Assembly: GCF_000282515.1 (NCBI RefSeq)
Contig: NZ_AKJD01000251.1
Span: 1 to 64,000, forward strand
From: Pseudomonas sp. GM80
GTDB lineage: Bacteria; Pseudomonadota; Gammaproteobacteria; Pseudomonadales; Pseudomonadaceae
Direction: 5' to 3'
DNA: 64,000 nucleotides
This document shows positions 41,162 through 51,088 of the stretch, piece after piece. Each line of letters starts with the position of its first letter. Within the stretch, counting starts at the first letter, position 1. The notes under the pieces were generated by a model. It saw nothing but the letters and a program-made list of their open reading frames with translations, was not told the DNA's origin and ran no database searches. The translations under genes and the position numbers were made by a program.

Positions 41162-42795
41162 CCCGCTTCACCGCTCTCTTGCTGCCCCTGCTGATTTGCT
41201 CGGCCATCGCTGATGGCGCCGAGCTGACCGCCAGTGTGGATCGCAGTCGCCTGAACTCCGGCGAGACGGTTGAGCTCACCCTCGAAACCAGCGACGTCAC
41301 CCAGTTTGGCAAACCCGACCTGACACCGCTGGAGCCGCTGTTCGAAGTGCGTGGCACGCGCCAGGTCAACCAGCTCAACACCCTCAATGGCGACAACCGC
41401 GCGACCACGCGCTGGATCATCACGCTGTTGCCGAAAGAGAACGGCAGCGTGGTCATTCCGCCGTTGCAGATGGGCGACGTGCAGAGCCAGCCGATCACCG
41501 TGCAAGTGGTTGAAAGCGATACCCGCGAAGACAAGAACAGCCTCGATCCGGTATTCATCGAAGCCAGCCTCGACCAGTCCAGCGTCTATGTGCAGGCCCA
41601 GGCGATCCTGACGTTGCGCATCTACCATTCGGTGTCGCTGTACGACGACAGCAGCCTGACCCCGTTGCAGATCGCCGATGCGCGCATTGAGCAGTTGGGC
41701 GATACGCGCACCTACGAAAAAGACCTCAACGGCGTGCGCCATGGCGTGATCGAAATGCGCTATGCGATCTATCCGCAGCACAGTGGTTTGCTGACGATTA
41801 CCCCGCAAACGTTCAGCGCCACGCTGGTCGATACGCAGCCCGCACAAGACAACAATGCGCAGGGGCCGAAGCCGGGCAAACTGATGCGCGTCAGTTCCTC
41901 GGCGATCCCGTTGACGGTCAAACCCAAGCCGCTCACTTATCCGGTCGATGCCCCTTGGCTGCCGGCACGCAGCCTGAGTTTGAGCGAGAGCTGGAACCCT
42001 GAACCGGAGCACACGCAGATCGGCGACTCGCTGACCCGCAGCCTGACCCTGAAAGTCGAAGGCCTGGCCAGTTCACAACTGCCGGCGCTGCCCGCCACCG
42101 ACGTCAACGGTTTACGCCGCTACCCCGATCAACCGGTGCTGAGCAATCAAAGCACCGACCGCGGGCTGGTCGGTAGCCGCGAAGAACGCGAAGCGCTGGT
42201 GCCCAGCCGCAGCGGTGCAATCGACCTGCCGACGGTGGACGTGGTGTGGTGGAACACCTTCGAAGATCACCTGGAACACAGCAGCCTGCCGGCGCGCACG
42301 CTGCAAGTGGCGAACAACCCGAGCCTGCAGGTCGACACCCCGGCCGGTAACCTGCAACCGAGTGTCGTCGATAACGATATGTTGTGGTGGTGGAAGCTGA
42401 GCACGCTGATTCTCGCCTGCACCACCCTGCTCGGCTTCGGCCTGTGGTGGCGCGCGCGCTGGCAACCGGCGGTGCATCGCGCCGCCCAAACCGGCCCAAG
42501 CCCGCGCACCTTGATGGACGACATCAAACGCGCAAGCCAGGCCAACGACCCGCAAGCGACACGACAGGCGCTGGATGCGTGGGCACGTCAACAGCCGGAA
42601 ACCCTGGCGGACATGGCGGCGCGGTTTGTGCCCTTGTCGGATGCCCTCGACGGGCTCAACGGTGCGCTGTACAGCGAAACCGGCCAGCATTGGCAGGGTG
42701 AAGATTTGTGGCGAGCGATCCGTACGATTCCGACCGCTGAGCGCGTACACGACCCAGTGGGCGACAGTGGCCTGCCACCGCTTTATCCGAAGTAA
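41158..42795 (+). CDS. BatD-like protein
   Basis: A 545-residue protein with a cleavable signal (LLLPLLICSAIADGAELTA), Ig-like or beta-rich repeats (ASVDRSRLNSGETVELTLET), and one late membrane helix (WWKLSTLILACTTLLGFGLWW, about 415-435). Last gene of the Bat-type operon; a BIME follows at once. These operons are linked to envelope stress tolerance in other bacteria. Confidence 0.88.
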   Translation: MTRFTALLLPLLICSAIADGAELTASVDRSRLNSGETVELTLETSDVTQFGKPDLTPLEPLFEVRGTRQVNQLNTLNGDNRATTRWIITLLPKENGSVVIPPLQMGDVQSQPITVQVVESDTREDKNSLDPVFIEASLDQSSVYVQAQAILTLRIYHSVSLYDDSSLTPLQIADARIEQLGDTRTYEKDLNGVRHGVIEMRYAIYPQHSGLLTITPQTFSATLVDTQPAQDNNAQGPKPGKLMRVSSSAIPLTVKPKPLTYPVDAPWLPARSLSLSESWNPEPEHTQIGDSLTRSLTLKVEGLASSQLPALPATDVNGLRRYPDQPVLSNQSTDRGLVGSREEREALVPSRSGAIDLPTVDVVWWNTFEDHLEHSSLPARTLQVANNPSLQVDTPAGNLQPSVVDNDMLWWWKLSTLILACTTLLGFGLWWRARWQPAVHRAAQTGPSPRTLMDDIKRASQANDPQATRQALDAWARQQPETLADMAARFVPLSDALDGLNGALYSETGQHWQGEDLWRAIRTIPTAERVHDPVGDSGLPPLYPK

Positions 42796-42797
42796 AA

Positions 42798-42880
42798 GAT
42801 CAAAAGATCGCAGCCTTCGGCAGCTCCTACAGGGGAGTGTATTCCCGTGTAGGAGCTGCCGAAGGCTGCGATCTTTTGAT
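42798..42880. repeat. BIME after the Bat operon
   Basis: An outward REP pair of the gatcgcagccttcggcagct class between convergent genes. Confidence 0.85.
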
Positions 42881-42900
42881 TTGCTTTAGGTCGAGTGTTT

Positions 42901-43314
42901 CTATGACAACTTGACCAGCACGATCTCATCAGAACCCTGTGGCAGTTCCAGCAAGTACTTCCAGTTTTCAAGAACTTTTTGCCATTCCTGCAAGGTGAAC
43001 TTGCTGTCTGGCTGGCCAATCCAGTCATCGTTGATCGATATATCGACTTGCACGCCCGTTGTATCGATATTCAGAACAACGTCGTTTCCACCTGCACAAA
43101 TTGATTGCTCTGTGCCGTTCATTACCGAAGTCAAATACCCAAGCAACCGGTCACAGGCAGCCGGGTATTGTGCAATTGCAATCAGTACGCTGCAGACATA
43201 AAGTTCATAACGTGCCCCTCCTGCCTGCCCAGGACTGACTTGCGCCATCTCATAAAACACCTCGCCCACGACAGGATGGTTTCCAGCAAAGTGATGAAAA
43301 AACTTCAATTCCAT
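42901..43314 (-). CDS. Hypothetical soluble protein
   Basis: A 137-residue protein starting MELKFFHHFAGNHPVVGEVF, with VCSVLIAIAQYPAACDRLL and VDISINDDWIGQPDSKFTLQEWQKVL. It is compact and small, with no signal or membrane part. Its composition is like cytoplasmic immunity proteins, but no toxin is near. Lies 5 bases downstream of 43320-43595 on the same strand. Confidence 0.55.
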   Translation of the reverse strand: MELKFFHHFAGNHPVVGEVFYEMAQVSPGQAGGARYELYVCSVLIAIAQYPAACDRLLGYLTSVMNGTEQSICAGGNDVVLNIDTTGVQVDISINDDWIGQPDSKFTLQEWQKVLENWKYLLELPQGSDEIVLVKLS

Positions 43315-43319
43315 GAATT

Positions 43320-43595
43320 CTATCCAGCCTCAGGTGACTCATTTACTTCCTTTATATAAGAAGTAAAGCTTCCACCCCCTTGATCCACATGTATCCGTCC
43401 GCACGGCTGGCATCGATAAACCGTAACAGCCCCTTGGTCTATCGTTTCGTAGAATTCTTCTTCAGACAGCCAGCGATTTGCTAGCGCACAGCCAATTTCA
43501 TCTATCTTCTGTTCAGCCACCAGAGACATTTCAAACTCGGACGTCCCTCGCGACAGGTTAATGACGTGACCGCATACACAAGCAAACTTTGGCAT
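43320..43595 (-). CDS. Small zinc-ribbon-like protein
   Basis: A 91-residue protein. CVCGHVINL near the N-terminus and YRCQPCGRIHVD near the C-terminus give CxC and CxxC metal-binding pairs, as in zinc ribbons, with a helical insertion between them. The gene precedes 42901-43314 and probably shares its operon. The function is unknown. Confidence 0.55.
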   Translation of the reverse strand: MPKFACVCGHVINLSRGTSEFEMSLVAEQKIDEIGCALANRWLSEEEFYETIDQGAVTVYRCQPCGRIHVDQGGGSFTSYIKEVNESPEAG

Positions 43596-43649
43596 GGCTA
43601 CTGAAGCTTCCTTTTCTGTTCAAGCGCTGTCTTTGACTCACCGTAGTTC

Positions 43650-44018
43650 TTAAGAAAGAAACACATTGCGCACGGTGTCCATGTCCGACTGAATGGCTTT
43701 CAGTTCTTCGTCATCGGCCCCGGCTTCAACCAGACTCTCAACGCTGAACTGCCCGTACGTATCGATCAAAATAGCCAACATATCAACCGCGTAGGGACTG
43801 TCTTTCGATAACTTCAGGCCTCGTCGGTGGCCTTCCATATAAATCGCAGTCTGCAGGATTGCATTCGGGCCATGTGCGTCTTTGCGCATCAGGCGCTCCA
43901 GTTCGTCCTGAGCATAGGCAAACGCTTGCTCCGGACGAAATCCGAGCTCATCCATCGCGTGAAAATAAAGCCCTTTAACCATTCCTCTGGCCTGATTGAA
44001 CAAGCTTTCAACGCGCAT
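43650..44018 (-). CDS. Hypothetical helical protein
   Basis: A 122-residue all-helical soluble protein: MRVESLFNQARGMVKGLYFH start with GCAGGG as Shine-Dalgarno, then QAFAYAQDELERLMRKD and ELKAIQSDMDTVRNVFLS. The open frame reaches 44174 but lacks support. It lies upstream of 43320-43595 with a 54-base gap. Not recognised. Confidence 0.5.
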   Translation of the reverse strand: MRVESLFNQARGMVKGLYFHAMDELGFRPEQAFAYAQDELERLMRKDAHGPNAILQTAIYMEGHRRGLKLSKDSPYAVDMLAILIDTYGQFSVESLVEAGADDEELKAIQSDMDTVRNVFLS

Positions 44019-44253
44019 TTCCCTGCTACTCCGGGTCAACCAGCGGTAATTCGCAAGCAGCGAAAAAGATATCAATAGAGTGGCGCGATGGTAGGCAGCG
44101 GACGTCAGGGCGTCAATTTTAGAAATCGACGTGATCGCGCGCGTCCTGCTCCCGGACAAGCCCCACCCGCGCAATAATCTGTAAACTCTCCCCTCTTTCG
44201 CCGCCCATCATTTCCCCGCGGCCATCACCTCTTTAATTGTTGCGGAGTCCGCC

Positions 44254-45498
44254 TTGCGTCTGTTTCACACCTCCGACTGGCACCTTGGGCAAAACCTGCA
44301 CGGCCAGGAGCGCGATTTCGAGCACGCCTGTTTTCTCGAATGGCTGCTGGATCAACTGAAACTGGCGCAGCCGGATGTGCTGCTGATTGCCGGTGACATC
44401 TTCGACACGGTCAACCCGCCGGTCAAAGCCCAGGAACGTCTCTACGACTTCATCGTCAGCGCCCACGAGCAGCAACCGCTGCTGACCATCGTGATGATCG
44501 CCGGCAACCACGACTCCGGCTCGCGGATTGAACTGCCGGCGCCGTTGATGCGCCGTTTGCGTACGCACGCGCTGGGTCGGGTGTTGTGGCTGGATGACGG
44601 CCAGCTCGATGCCGAGCGTCTGTTGCTGCCGTTGCCCAATGCCCAAGGCGAGATCGCCGCGTGGTGCCTGGCGCTGCCGTTCCTGCGCCCGGCGGAAGTG
44701 ACGGGCGCGCATCTGGGCGACAACTATTTGCGCGGCATCGGTCAGGTGCATGAATGGCTGATCGAAGCGGCCAACGCCAAGCGCCAACCCGGTCAGGCGC
44801 TGATTGCCATCAGCCATGCGCACATGGCCGGTGGCTCGGTGTCGGAAGATTCCGAGCGTAGCCTGATCATCGGCAATGCTGAAGCGCTGCCGGCCAGTCT
44901 GTTCGGGCCGAGCATCAGTTACGTCGCCCTCGGCCATTTGCACAAGCCGCAGAAGGTCAACGGTGAGGAGCGCATTCGCTACAGCGGTTCGCCGATTCCG
45001 TTGTCGTTCTCCGAGATCAAATATGAACATCAGATTCTCGACGTCCTGCTTGAGGGTGAAACCCTGATCAGCGTCGAGTCGAAACACATTCCGAGATCGG
45101 TCCAGCTACAACGCATAGGCCCGGCACCGCTGGCCGAGATCCTGCTGCAACTGGCAGACCTGCCGAACATCGACCTGCTCGCCGAAACCCAACGCCAGCC
45201 GTGGCTCGAAGTGCGCGTAACCCTCGACGAGCCGCAACCGGATCTGCGCCACCAAGTGGAAAACGCCCTGCAAGGCAAAGCCGTGCGCCTGGTGCGTATC
45301 GCCGCTGAATACGCCGGCAACCGGGGCGCTGACGGCGAGGCGGACGGCACTACGCTGATCGAACTCGACCAACTGACCCCGCAGGAGTTGTTCAGCCGCG
45401 CCTGGCTCGACAACTACGGCAACGAAGTCGATGAGCAAACGCTGAAGGACTTCGCCGAACTGCTGCAAGACGTGCAACTGGAGGGCGAGCAGCCATGA
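44254..45498 (+). CDS. sbcD: DNA double-strand exonuclease subunit SbcD
   Basis: A 414-residue Mre11-type phosphoesterase, nuclease subunit of SbcCD that cleaves hairpins and protein-blocked DNA ends. Metal-site motifs: HTSDWHLGQN, AGDIFDT, AGNHDSG, ISHAHM, ALGHLHKPQ. It starts at TTG 44254 with ggag upstream, since no ATG precedes the HTSDWH motif. The stop overlaps sbcC by four bases. Confidence 0.93.
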   Translation: MRLFHTSDWHLGQNLHGQERDFEHACFLEWLLDQLKLAQPDVLLIAGDIFDTVNPPVKAQERLYDFIVSAHEQQPLLTIVMIAGNHDSGSRIELPAPLMRRLRTHALGRVLWLDDGQLDAERLLLPLPNAQGEIAAWCLALPFLRPAEVTGAHLGDNYLRGIGQVHEWLIEAANAKRQPGQALIAISHAHMAGGSVSEDSERSLIIGNAEALPASLFGPSISYVALGHLHKPQKVNGEERIRYSGSPIPLSFSEIKYEHQILDVLLEGETLISVESKHIPRSVQLQRIGPAPLAEILLQLADLPNIDLLAETQRQPWLEVRVTLDEPQPDLRHQVENALQGKAVRLVRIAAEYAGNRGADGEADGTTLIELDQLTPQELFSRAWLDNYGNEVDEQTLKDFAELLQDVQLEGEQP

Positions 45499-48400
45499 AG
45501 ATTCTCGCCATTCGCTTGAAGAACCTCGCCTCATTGGCCGGGCCATTCGAGATCGATTTCACCGCTGAACCGCTGGCCAGCGCCGGGTTGTTCGCGATCA
45601 CTGGCCCGACCGGCGCCGGTAAAAGCACCCTGCTCGATGCGTTGTGCCTGGCACTGTTCGGCGCCGTACCGCGCTTGAACAACACCGGCCGTGACGCCAA
45701 AGTCCCCGATGCCGACGGCGAAATCGCCACTGGCGACCCGCGCACCCTGTTGCGTCGCGGCACCGGTGAAGGCTATGCCGAAGTGGATTTTGTCGGTGTC
45801 GATGGCCGTCGCTATCGCGCGCGCTGGGAAGCCAACCGTGCCCGCGAGAAGGCCGGCGGCAAGTTGCAGGCCAGCCGTCAGAGCCTGCGCGACATCGATC
45901 AGGATCAACTGCTCGCCAGCCAGAAAGGCGAGTACAAAACCCAACTGGAAGCGGCACTGGGCCTGAACTTCGAACAGTTCACCCGCGCCGTGCTGCTGGC
46001 GCAGAGCGAGTTCAGCGCCTTCCTCAAAGCGGACGATAACGACCGTAGCGAACTGCTGGAAAAGCTCACCGACACCGCGCTGTACACCCGTCTCGGCCGC
46101 CGCGCCTTCGACAAGACCAAAGAGGCCCGCGAAGCGCACAAGCTATTGCAGGATCAGGCCACCGGCGTCACTCCGCTCGCCCCCGAAGCGCGGGCGGAAC
46201 TGGATGAGCGTTTCAACGCCGCGCAACAGCACCTGAAGTTGCAGCAGGCGCAACTCAAACAGCTTGAGCAACAGCACAGCTGGCTCAAGGATTTGCGGCT
46301 GTTGCAGGATGCACAGCAAGCTGCCACCGAACAATTGCACAGCGCCCGGCAGCAATGGGAAGGTCTGGCCGGCGAACGCGTGAAGCTCAACCGCCTGGAG
46401 CAGCTCGGCCCGCAACGTCACCAGTTTGCGCGCAAAACCGAGCTCGATGCGCTGCTGACACCGTTGGCGGCACAGATTGCCGAGCACACCCGGCAGCACG
46501 CCGAACTGACTGAACGCCAGACGCAACTTGAGCAAGATCTCAGTGCGGCAAAAGTGGCCCTGAGCGAAGCGCAGCAGCGTCAGTCGGAAAATGCGCCATT
46601 GTTGCGTCAGGCTTTCGAAGAGCAAAGCACCCTCGCCCGCCTGGCCAAAGATGTCGCCGCTTGCGCTGACGCCAAAACCAACGCGCAACAGCAGTGCAGC
46701 GACGGCCAGGGCGCCATTCAAGCCTTGCAGGAAAAACAGAGCGAGGTCGCCGAACGCTTGCAGCGCATCGCTGCCGAGCTTGCGCAAAGCGCGCATCTGG
46801 CGCCGTTGAGCGATGCGTGGAATGCCTATCGCGATCGTCTGCAGCAGCTGATGCTGATCGGCAATCGCCTGAACAAGGGCCAGGCCGAACTGGCGAGCCT
46901 CGAAGAAAACGCCACGCGCAGCGCCGAAGCGTTGACCACGCAGAAGCAGCAACTTGAAGTGCTGTTCAAAGAGGCCGGCGCCGAGCCGGATGCCGTCGCC
47001 GAACAGATCGGCATCCTCGGCACGCTGTTGCAGGACAACCGCAAACAACTGCGCGCCTTCGAAGACCTGTCGCGCCTGTGGGCCAGCCAGCAGGACCTGG
47101 ACAAGCGCGGGGCCGAACTGCAACAACGCCAGCTCAGCGCTCAACAGGAACGCGAGCGCCTGACGCAGGAGGGGGTGAAAAGCAAAGCCGAACTGACCGT
47201 CGCCGAGCAAACCCTCAACGTCACCCGCGAACTGCTTGAGCGCCAGCGCCTGGCGCGCAGTGCCAGTGTCGAAGAGTTGCGTGCGCAGTTGCAGGACGAT
47301 CAACCGTGCCCGGTGTGTGGCAGCAATGAGCATCCGTATCACCAGCCCGAAGCACTGCTGCAAAGCCTCGGCCGTCACGATGAAAGTGAGCAGGCCAACG
47401 CCCAGCAAGTGGTCGATCAGCTCAAGGAAAAGCTCATCGAACTGCGCGCTGAAGTCGGTGGCGTCATCGCGCAGCAGAAAGAACTGCTGCAACAGCAAGA
47501 ACAACTGGCGAGCCAGCAACAGGCGCTTGCGCCGAGCCTCGAAGCCCATCCGTTGTCCGCGCAGTTGCTGAACCAGGACGCCGACAAGCGCGACGCCTGG
47601 CTCCTCCGCCAGAACCAGCAGTTGAACCAGAGCATCACGCAGGACGAACAGCGCCAGAACGACCTGCTCACCCTGCAACAGGATGCCGCGCGCCTGACTC
47701 AACAGTTGCGTCAGGCGGAAACCGCACATCAACAAGCCGCGCAGCACTTGAGCAATCAGCAGCGCGAGCTGAGCAGCGACCGTCAACGCCTCGACGAGGA
47801 ACTGACGGCGTTTGGCACGCTGCTACCGGCCGACACCCTTGAAGCCCTGCGCCAGGAACCGGCGGCGACGTTCATGCAACTCGACCGGCAGATCGCCGAG
47901 CGCCTGGCACAGGTCGAGCAGCAAAAGGAAGAATTGAGCGAGCAGCAGCAACGCCAGCAGACGCTGGAGAAAGAACAGGACCGACAGCTGACCCGCGTGC
48001 AGCAAGCGCAAGCGGCCGAGCAGCAATTCAACGCGCTGGCCGAACAGCAGCAAGTCTGCCAGCAGAAACTCGCGCAATTGCTTGGCGAGCACAACTGCGC
48101 CGAGCACTGGCAGCAGCAGCTGGAACACGCCGTGGAACAGGCGCGCAACGCCGAAACCGCCACGGCGCAGGAACTGCAAAGCGTGCGCACGCAGTTGGTG
48201 CAGATCGCCGCTGAGCTCAAGGCGCAGCAACAGCGTTTGCAGGCACTGGAAAGCGAGGACCAGGATCTGGCCGGCAAGATAGCCGACTGGCGCGCGCGCC
48301 ATCCCGAGCTGGATGATGGCGGTCTCGAAGACTTGCTGCGAGTCGACGACGCGCAGTTCACCGAGCTGCGCCAGCGCTTGCAACTGAACGAAAAAGCCAT

Positions 48401-49136
48401 CGAGCAAGCCACGGTCTTGTTGCAGGAACGTGAGCGGTTACTGGTCGACCATCAAGCCCAAAGCAACGGCAATCTCGACGCCGAGCAACTCGCCACGGCC
48501 CTGACGGATCTGCAGAACCAGTTCACCGTCAGCGAACAGCAATGCGCCGAACTGCGTGCCGAACAGGTCGAAGACCAGCGCCGACAGAACGCCAATCAGG
48601 CGCTGGCCCAGCAGATCGCTGATGCCTATGCCGAGTATCAGCGTTGGGCGCGGCTCAGTGCGCTGATCGGCTCCGCGACCGGCGACACCTTCCGCAAGAT
48701 CGCCCAGGCCTACAACCTCGACCTGCTGGTGCATCACGCCAACGTGCAATTGCGCCAACTGGTCAAACGCTACCGCCTGAAACGCGGCGGCAGCATGCTC
48801 GGTTTGCTGGTGATGGACACCGAAATGGGTGACGAACTGCGCTCGGTGCATTCGTTGTCTGGCGGCGAGACGTTCCTCGTGTCGCTGGCGCTGGCATTGG
48901 GCCTGGCGTCGATGGCGTCGAGCACGCTGAAAATCGAATCGCTGTTTATCGACGAGGGTTTTGGCAGCCTCGATCCGGAGTCGCTGCAACTGGCGATGGA
49001 TGCGCTGGACGGCTTGCAGGCGCAGGGGCGCAAGGTCGCGGTGATTTCCCACGTGCAGGAAATGCACGAACGGATTCCCGTGCAGATTCAGGTGCAGCGT
49101 CAGGGCAACGGTTTGAGCACACTGGAGGTGAAATGA
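45495..49136 (+). CDS. sbcC: DNA double-strand exonuclease subunit SbcC (Rad50-type ATPase)
   Basis: A 1213-residue ABC-type ATPase. Walker A ITGPTGAGKSTLLDAL lies near residue 38, the zinc hook CPVCGSNEH at about 605 in the centre of a long antiparallel coiled coil, and the ABC signature SLSGGETFLVSLALALGL and Walker B SLFIDEGFG at the end. It pairs with SbcD upstream. Complete. Confidence 0.95.
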   Translation: MKILAIRLKNLASLAGPFEIDFTAEPLASAGLFAITGPTGAGKSTLLDALCLALFGAVPRLNNTGRDAKVPDADGEIATGDPRTLLRRGTGEGYAEVDFVGVDGRRYRARWEANRAREKAGGKLQASRQSLRDIDQDQLLASQKGEYKTQLEAALGLNFEQFTRAVLLAQSEFSAFLKADDNDRSELLEKLTDTALYTRLGRRAFDKTKEAREAHKLLQDQATGVTPLAPEARAELDERFNAAQQHLKLQQAQLKQLEQQHSWLKDLRLLQDAQQAATEQLHSARQQWEGLAGERVKLNRLEQLGPQRHQFARKTELDALLTPLAAQIAEHTRQHAELTERQTQLEQDLSAAKVALSEAQQRQSENAPLLRQAFEEQSTLARLAKDVAACADAKTNAQQQCSDGQGAIQALQEKQSEVAERLQRIAAELAQSAHLAPLSDAWNAYRDRLQQLMLIGNRLNKGQAELASLEENATRSAEALTTQKQQLEVLFKEAGAEPDAVAEQIGILGTLLQDNRKQLRAFEDLSRLWASQQDLDKRGAELQQRQLSAQQERERLTQEGVKSKAELTVAEQTLNVTRELLERQRLARSASVEELRAQLQDDQPCPVCGSNEHPYHQPEALLQSLGRHDESEQANAQQVVDQLKEKLIELRAEVGGVIAQQKELLQQQEQLASQQQALAPSLEAHPLSAQLLNQDADKRDAWLLRQNQQLNQSITQDEQRQNDLLTLQQDAARLTQQLRQAETAHQQAAQHLSNQQRELSSDRQRLDEELTAFGTLLPADTLEALRQEPAATFMQLDRQIAERLAQVEQQKEELSEQQQRQQTLEKEQDRQLTRVQQAQAAEQQFNALAEQQQVCQQKLAQLLGEHNCAEHWQQQLEHAVEQARNAETATAQELQSVRTQLVQIAAELKAQQQRLQALESEDQDLAGKIADWRARHPELDDGGLEDLLRVDDAQFTELRQRLQLNEKAIEQATVLLQERERLLVDHQAQSNGNLDAEQLATALTDLQNQFTVSEQQCAELRAEQVEDQRRQNANQALAQQIADAYAEYQRWARLSALIGSATGDTFRKIAQAYNLDLLVHHANVQLRQLVKRYRLKRGGSMLGLLVMDTEMGDELRSVHSLSGGETFLVSLALALGLASMASSTLKIESLFIDEGFGSLDPESLQLAMDALDGLQAQGRKVAVISHVQEMHERIPVQIQVQRQGNGLSTLEVK

Positions 49137-49717
49137 ACACGCTGTACTCGTTCCGCCGCTGCCCGTATGCGATGCGGGCGCGGATGGCGTTACGTTATTC
49201 GGGCGTGCCGGTGGACATCGTTGAAGTCAGCCTCAAGGCCAAACCGGCCGAGATGCTGGCGATCTCGCCCAAGGGCACGGTGCCGGTGCTGGATGCGGAT
49301 GGTCGGGTGATTGATGAGAGCCTGGAGATCATGCGCTGGGCGTTGGCGCAGCATGATCCGCAGGGTTGGTTGCTGGGTGGCGATGCGCGGATTGCGGAGT
49401 TGATCGAGGCGAATGATCAAGGGTTCAAGGTGCAGTTGAATCGCTACAAGTATGCCGAGCGTTATCCGGAGCAACCGATGGAGGTTTATCGGGCTGAGGG
49501 TGCGGTGTATTTGCAGCGGTTGGAGGGGTTGCTGCAGGATCGCGATTATTTGCTGGCTGATCATCCGAGCCTGGCGGATAACGCCCTGCTGCCGTTTGTT
49601 CGGCAGTTTGCGCATGTCGATCGTGAGTGGTTTGCGCAGACGCCTTATCCGCGTCTGCAGGCTTGGTTGCACAATTTCCTCGAGTCCGACCTATTCACCT
49701 CGATCATGAAGAAATAA
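49133..49717 (+). CDS. Glutathione S-transferase family protein
   Basis: A 194-residue GST-fold protein with the thioredoxin-like N-domain LYSFRRCPYAMRARMALRYSG (active Cys as in GrxB-like GSTs) and ISPKGTVPVLDADGRVIDESLEIMRW, and a helical C-domain. It overlaps the sbcC stop by four bases, so it is co-translated with sbcDC. The substrate is unknown. Confidence 0.88.
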   Translation: MNTLYSFRRCPYAMRARMALRYSGVPVDIVEVSLKAKPAEMLAISPKGTVPVLDADGRVIDESLEIMRWALAQHDPQGWLLGGDARIAELIEANDQGFKVQLNRYKYAERYPEQPMEVYRAEGAVYLQRLEGLLQDRDYLLADHPSLADNALLPFVRQFAHVDREWFAQTPYPRLQAWLHNFLESDLFTSIMKK

Positions 49718-49742
49718 CCCTCTCCTTCCTTCCTGCCTGATT

Positions 49743-50025
49743 GATCGTTCCCACGCTCCGCGTGGGAATGCCTCGAGGGACGCTCCGCGTTCCAATTGGA
49801 CGCAGAGCGTCCGGGGCTGCATTCCCACGCAGAGCGTGGGAACGATCAACCCTGTGGTGAGGGGATTTATTGTGGCGAGGGGATTTATCCCCGTTCGGCT
49901 GCGAAGCAGTCGTGAAACCATTCTATGCGGTGTGTCAGGCAAATTTGAGTTGCAGGATTTGGGGCTGCTTTCGCAGCCCAACGGGGATAAATCCCCTCGC
50001 CACAATAAATTCCATCACCACAATG
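49743..50025. repeat. Two further classes of long Pseudomonas palindromic repeats
   Basis: At 49743-49848, gatcgttcccacgctccgcg ... cgcagagcgtgggaacgatc, with an inner pair gacgctccgcg/cgcagagcgtc. At about 49860-50010, ggcgaggggatttatccccg ... cggggataaatcccctcgcc around a central inverted segment. They are side by side, each a large imperfect palindrome distinct from the two REP classes. Confidence 0.8.
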
Positions 50026-50036
50026 AATTGCGGTGT

Positions 50037-50294
50037 CTAGGCAAGCGCATTGCACATCCCGAGCGCCATGCAATCCACTTCGAAGGGGCCGAGGAAATTG
50101 GCGGCGGCCTTCACCGGAGGATTCCCCGCCATCAGTCCCAACGTATTCGCCCGTTCGATATTGTGCGCAATGCTGTGATTGGCCTCTATGGCCCGCGCCA
50201 GGCCGCCCACCGAGCCTTGGCCGACGCCCAATAACGAGGCGCCGTTGGTCATGACCGCCAGACTGGCGATGACCCAAAGTCTGTAGCCTTTCAT
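50037..50294 (-). CDS. Small exported hypothetical protein
   Basis: An 85-residue protein with an N-terminal hydrophobic segment (LWVIASLAVMTNGASLLGVG) then a short helical region ending LGMCNALA. It overlaps the stop of 50291-50503 by four bases, so the two form an operon. The family is not recognised. Confidence 0.5.
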   Translation of the reverse strand: MKGYRLWVIASLAVMTNGASLLGVGQGSVGGLARAIEANHSIAHNIERANTLGLMAGNPPVKAAANFLGPFEVDCMALGMCNALA

Positions 50295-50503
50295 GCGCCG
50301 CCAACTCCCGCGAGTTCCGCCCGGTCGACCATCACGCTTTGCGAGCGGACTTCAAACTGGATGCCGGGGTGGGCGACGTCGATCGGCGCGTCGAAGGTGT
50401 GTTCCATCTGCGAGGCGATGCTGACGACCAACACCACGGCCAGGTAAAGACCGATGGTCAGGTAGGCGCCGCGTTTGGCTGAATGAAGGATTGCGCTGGC
50501 CAT
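50291..50503 (-). CDS. Small membrane protein
   Basis: A 70-residue protein from ATG 50503 (GGAG six bases upstream): MASAILHSAKRGAYLTIGLY, then a membrane helix (TIGLYLAVVLVVSIASQM) and a short external tail. Coupled to 50037-50294. Not recognised. Confidence 0.55.
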   Translation of the reverse strand: MASAILHSAKRGAYLTIGLYLAVVLVVSIASQMEHTFDAPIDVAHPGIQFEVRSQSVMVDRAELAGVGGA

Positions 50504-50687
50504 GGTGTTCTCCGTGGGCATGTTTCGATGGCCACAGAATCGATCAAAAAAGCCGGGGTAACCACTCAGGGTTTGCCATAGTGAACATCAGCTTCGTTGA
50601 TTATTTAGCCGGTCTATTTGCGCCGTTGAGAAAACCTATGACGCTACGAAACGCACACGAGGGCGACGATCAACACGCGCACAAACA

Positions 50688-50760
50688 TGTAGGAGCTGCC
50701 GAAGGCTGCGATCTTTTGACGTTTAAGATCAAAAGATCGCAGCCTTCGGCAGCTCCTACA
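50688..50760. repeat. BIME
   Basis: An inverted REP pair of the tgtaggagctgccgaaggct class with a short spacer. The REP-free part of the gap 50504-50687 shows nothing else. Confidence 0.85.
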
Positions 50761-50780
50761 GGGGAGTTGTGTGCAGGCGT

Positions 50781-50960
50781 TCAGTGTTGGGTTTTGTGAT
50801 CCAGAGCAGCGTAGAAGTTGGCGCTCTGTTGCAGGTATTTTTGGGTGTAGCTCTGGGTGTGGGATTTTTTGCTGGCGATTTCAACGTTGGCACCGGCTGG
50901 CAGCACCACGGTGGCGGAGATGGCGGAAGCGGCGATAACGGAGAAGAGATTGAAGTTCAT
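50781..50960 (-). CDS. Small secreted peptide
   Basis: A 59-residue protein. The signal peptide MNFNLFSVIAASAISATVV ends near PAGA, and a short mature peptide rich in Ser, Gln, Tyr and Lys (SKKSHTQSYTQKYLQQSANF) follows. ATG 50960 is the sensible start; the longer frame is unlike a signal peptide. The function is unknown. Confidence 0.55.
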   Translation of the reverse strand: MNFNLFSVIAASAISATVVLPAGANVEIASKKSHTQSYTQKYLQQSANFYAALDHKTQH

Positions 50961-51088
50961 GGCGGTAACCCTCGTGTTCGGTTGGCTTGCTTGCCCGGTT
51001 GGGCTGTGAAGCAAACTTAACGCTCGAGGGTTGATCGCTTGAAATGCTTTGTAGCATTACCGGATATCAGCGCGATTAATACAAAGAG

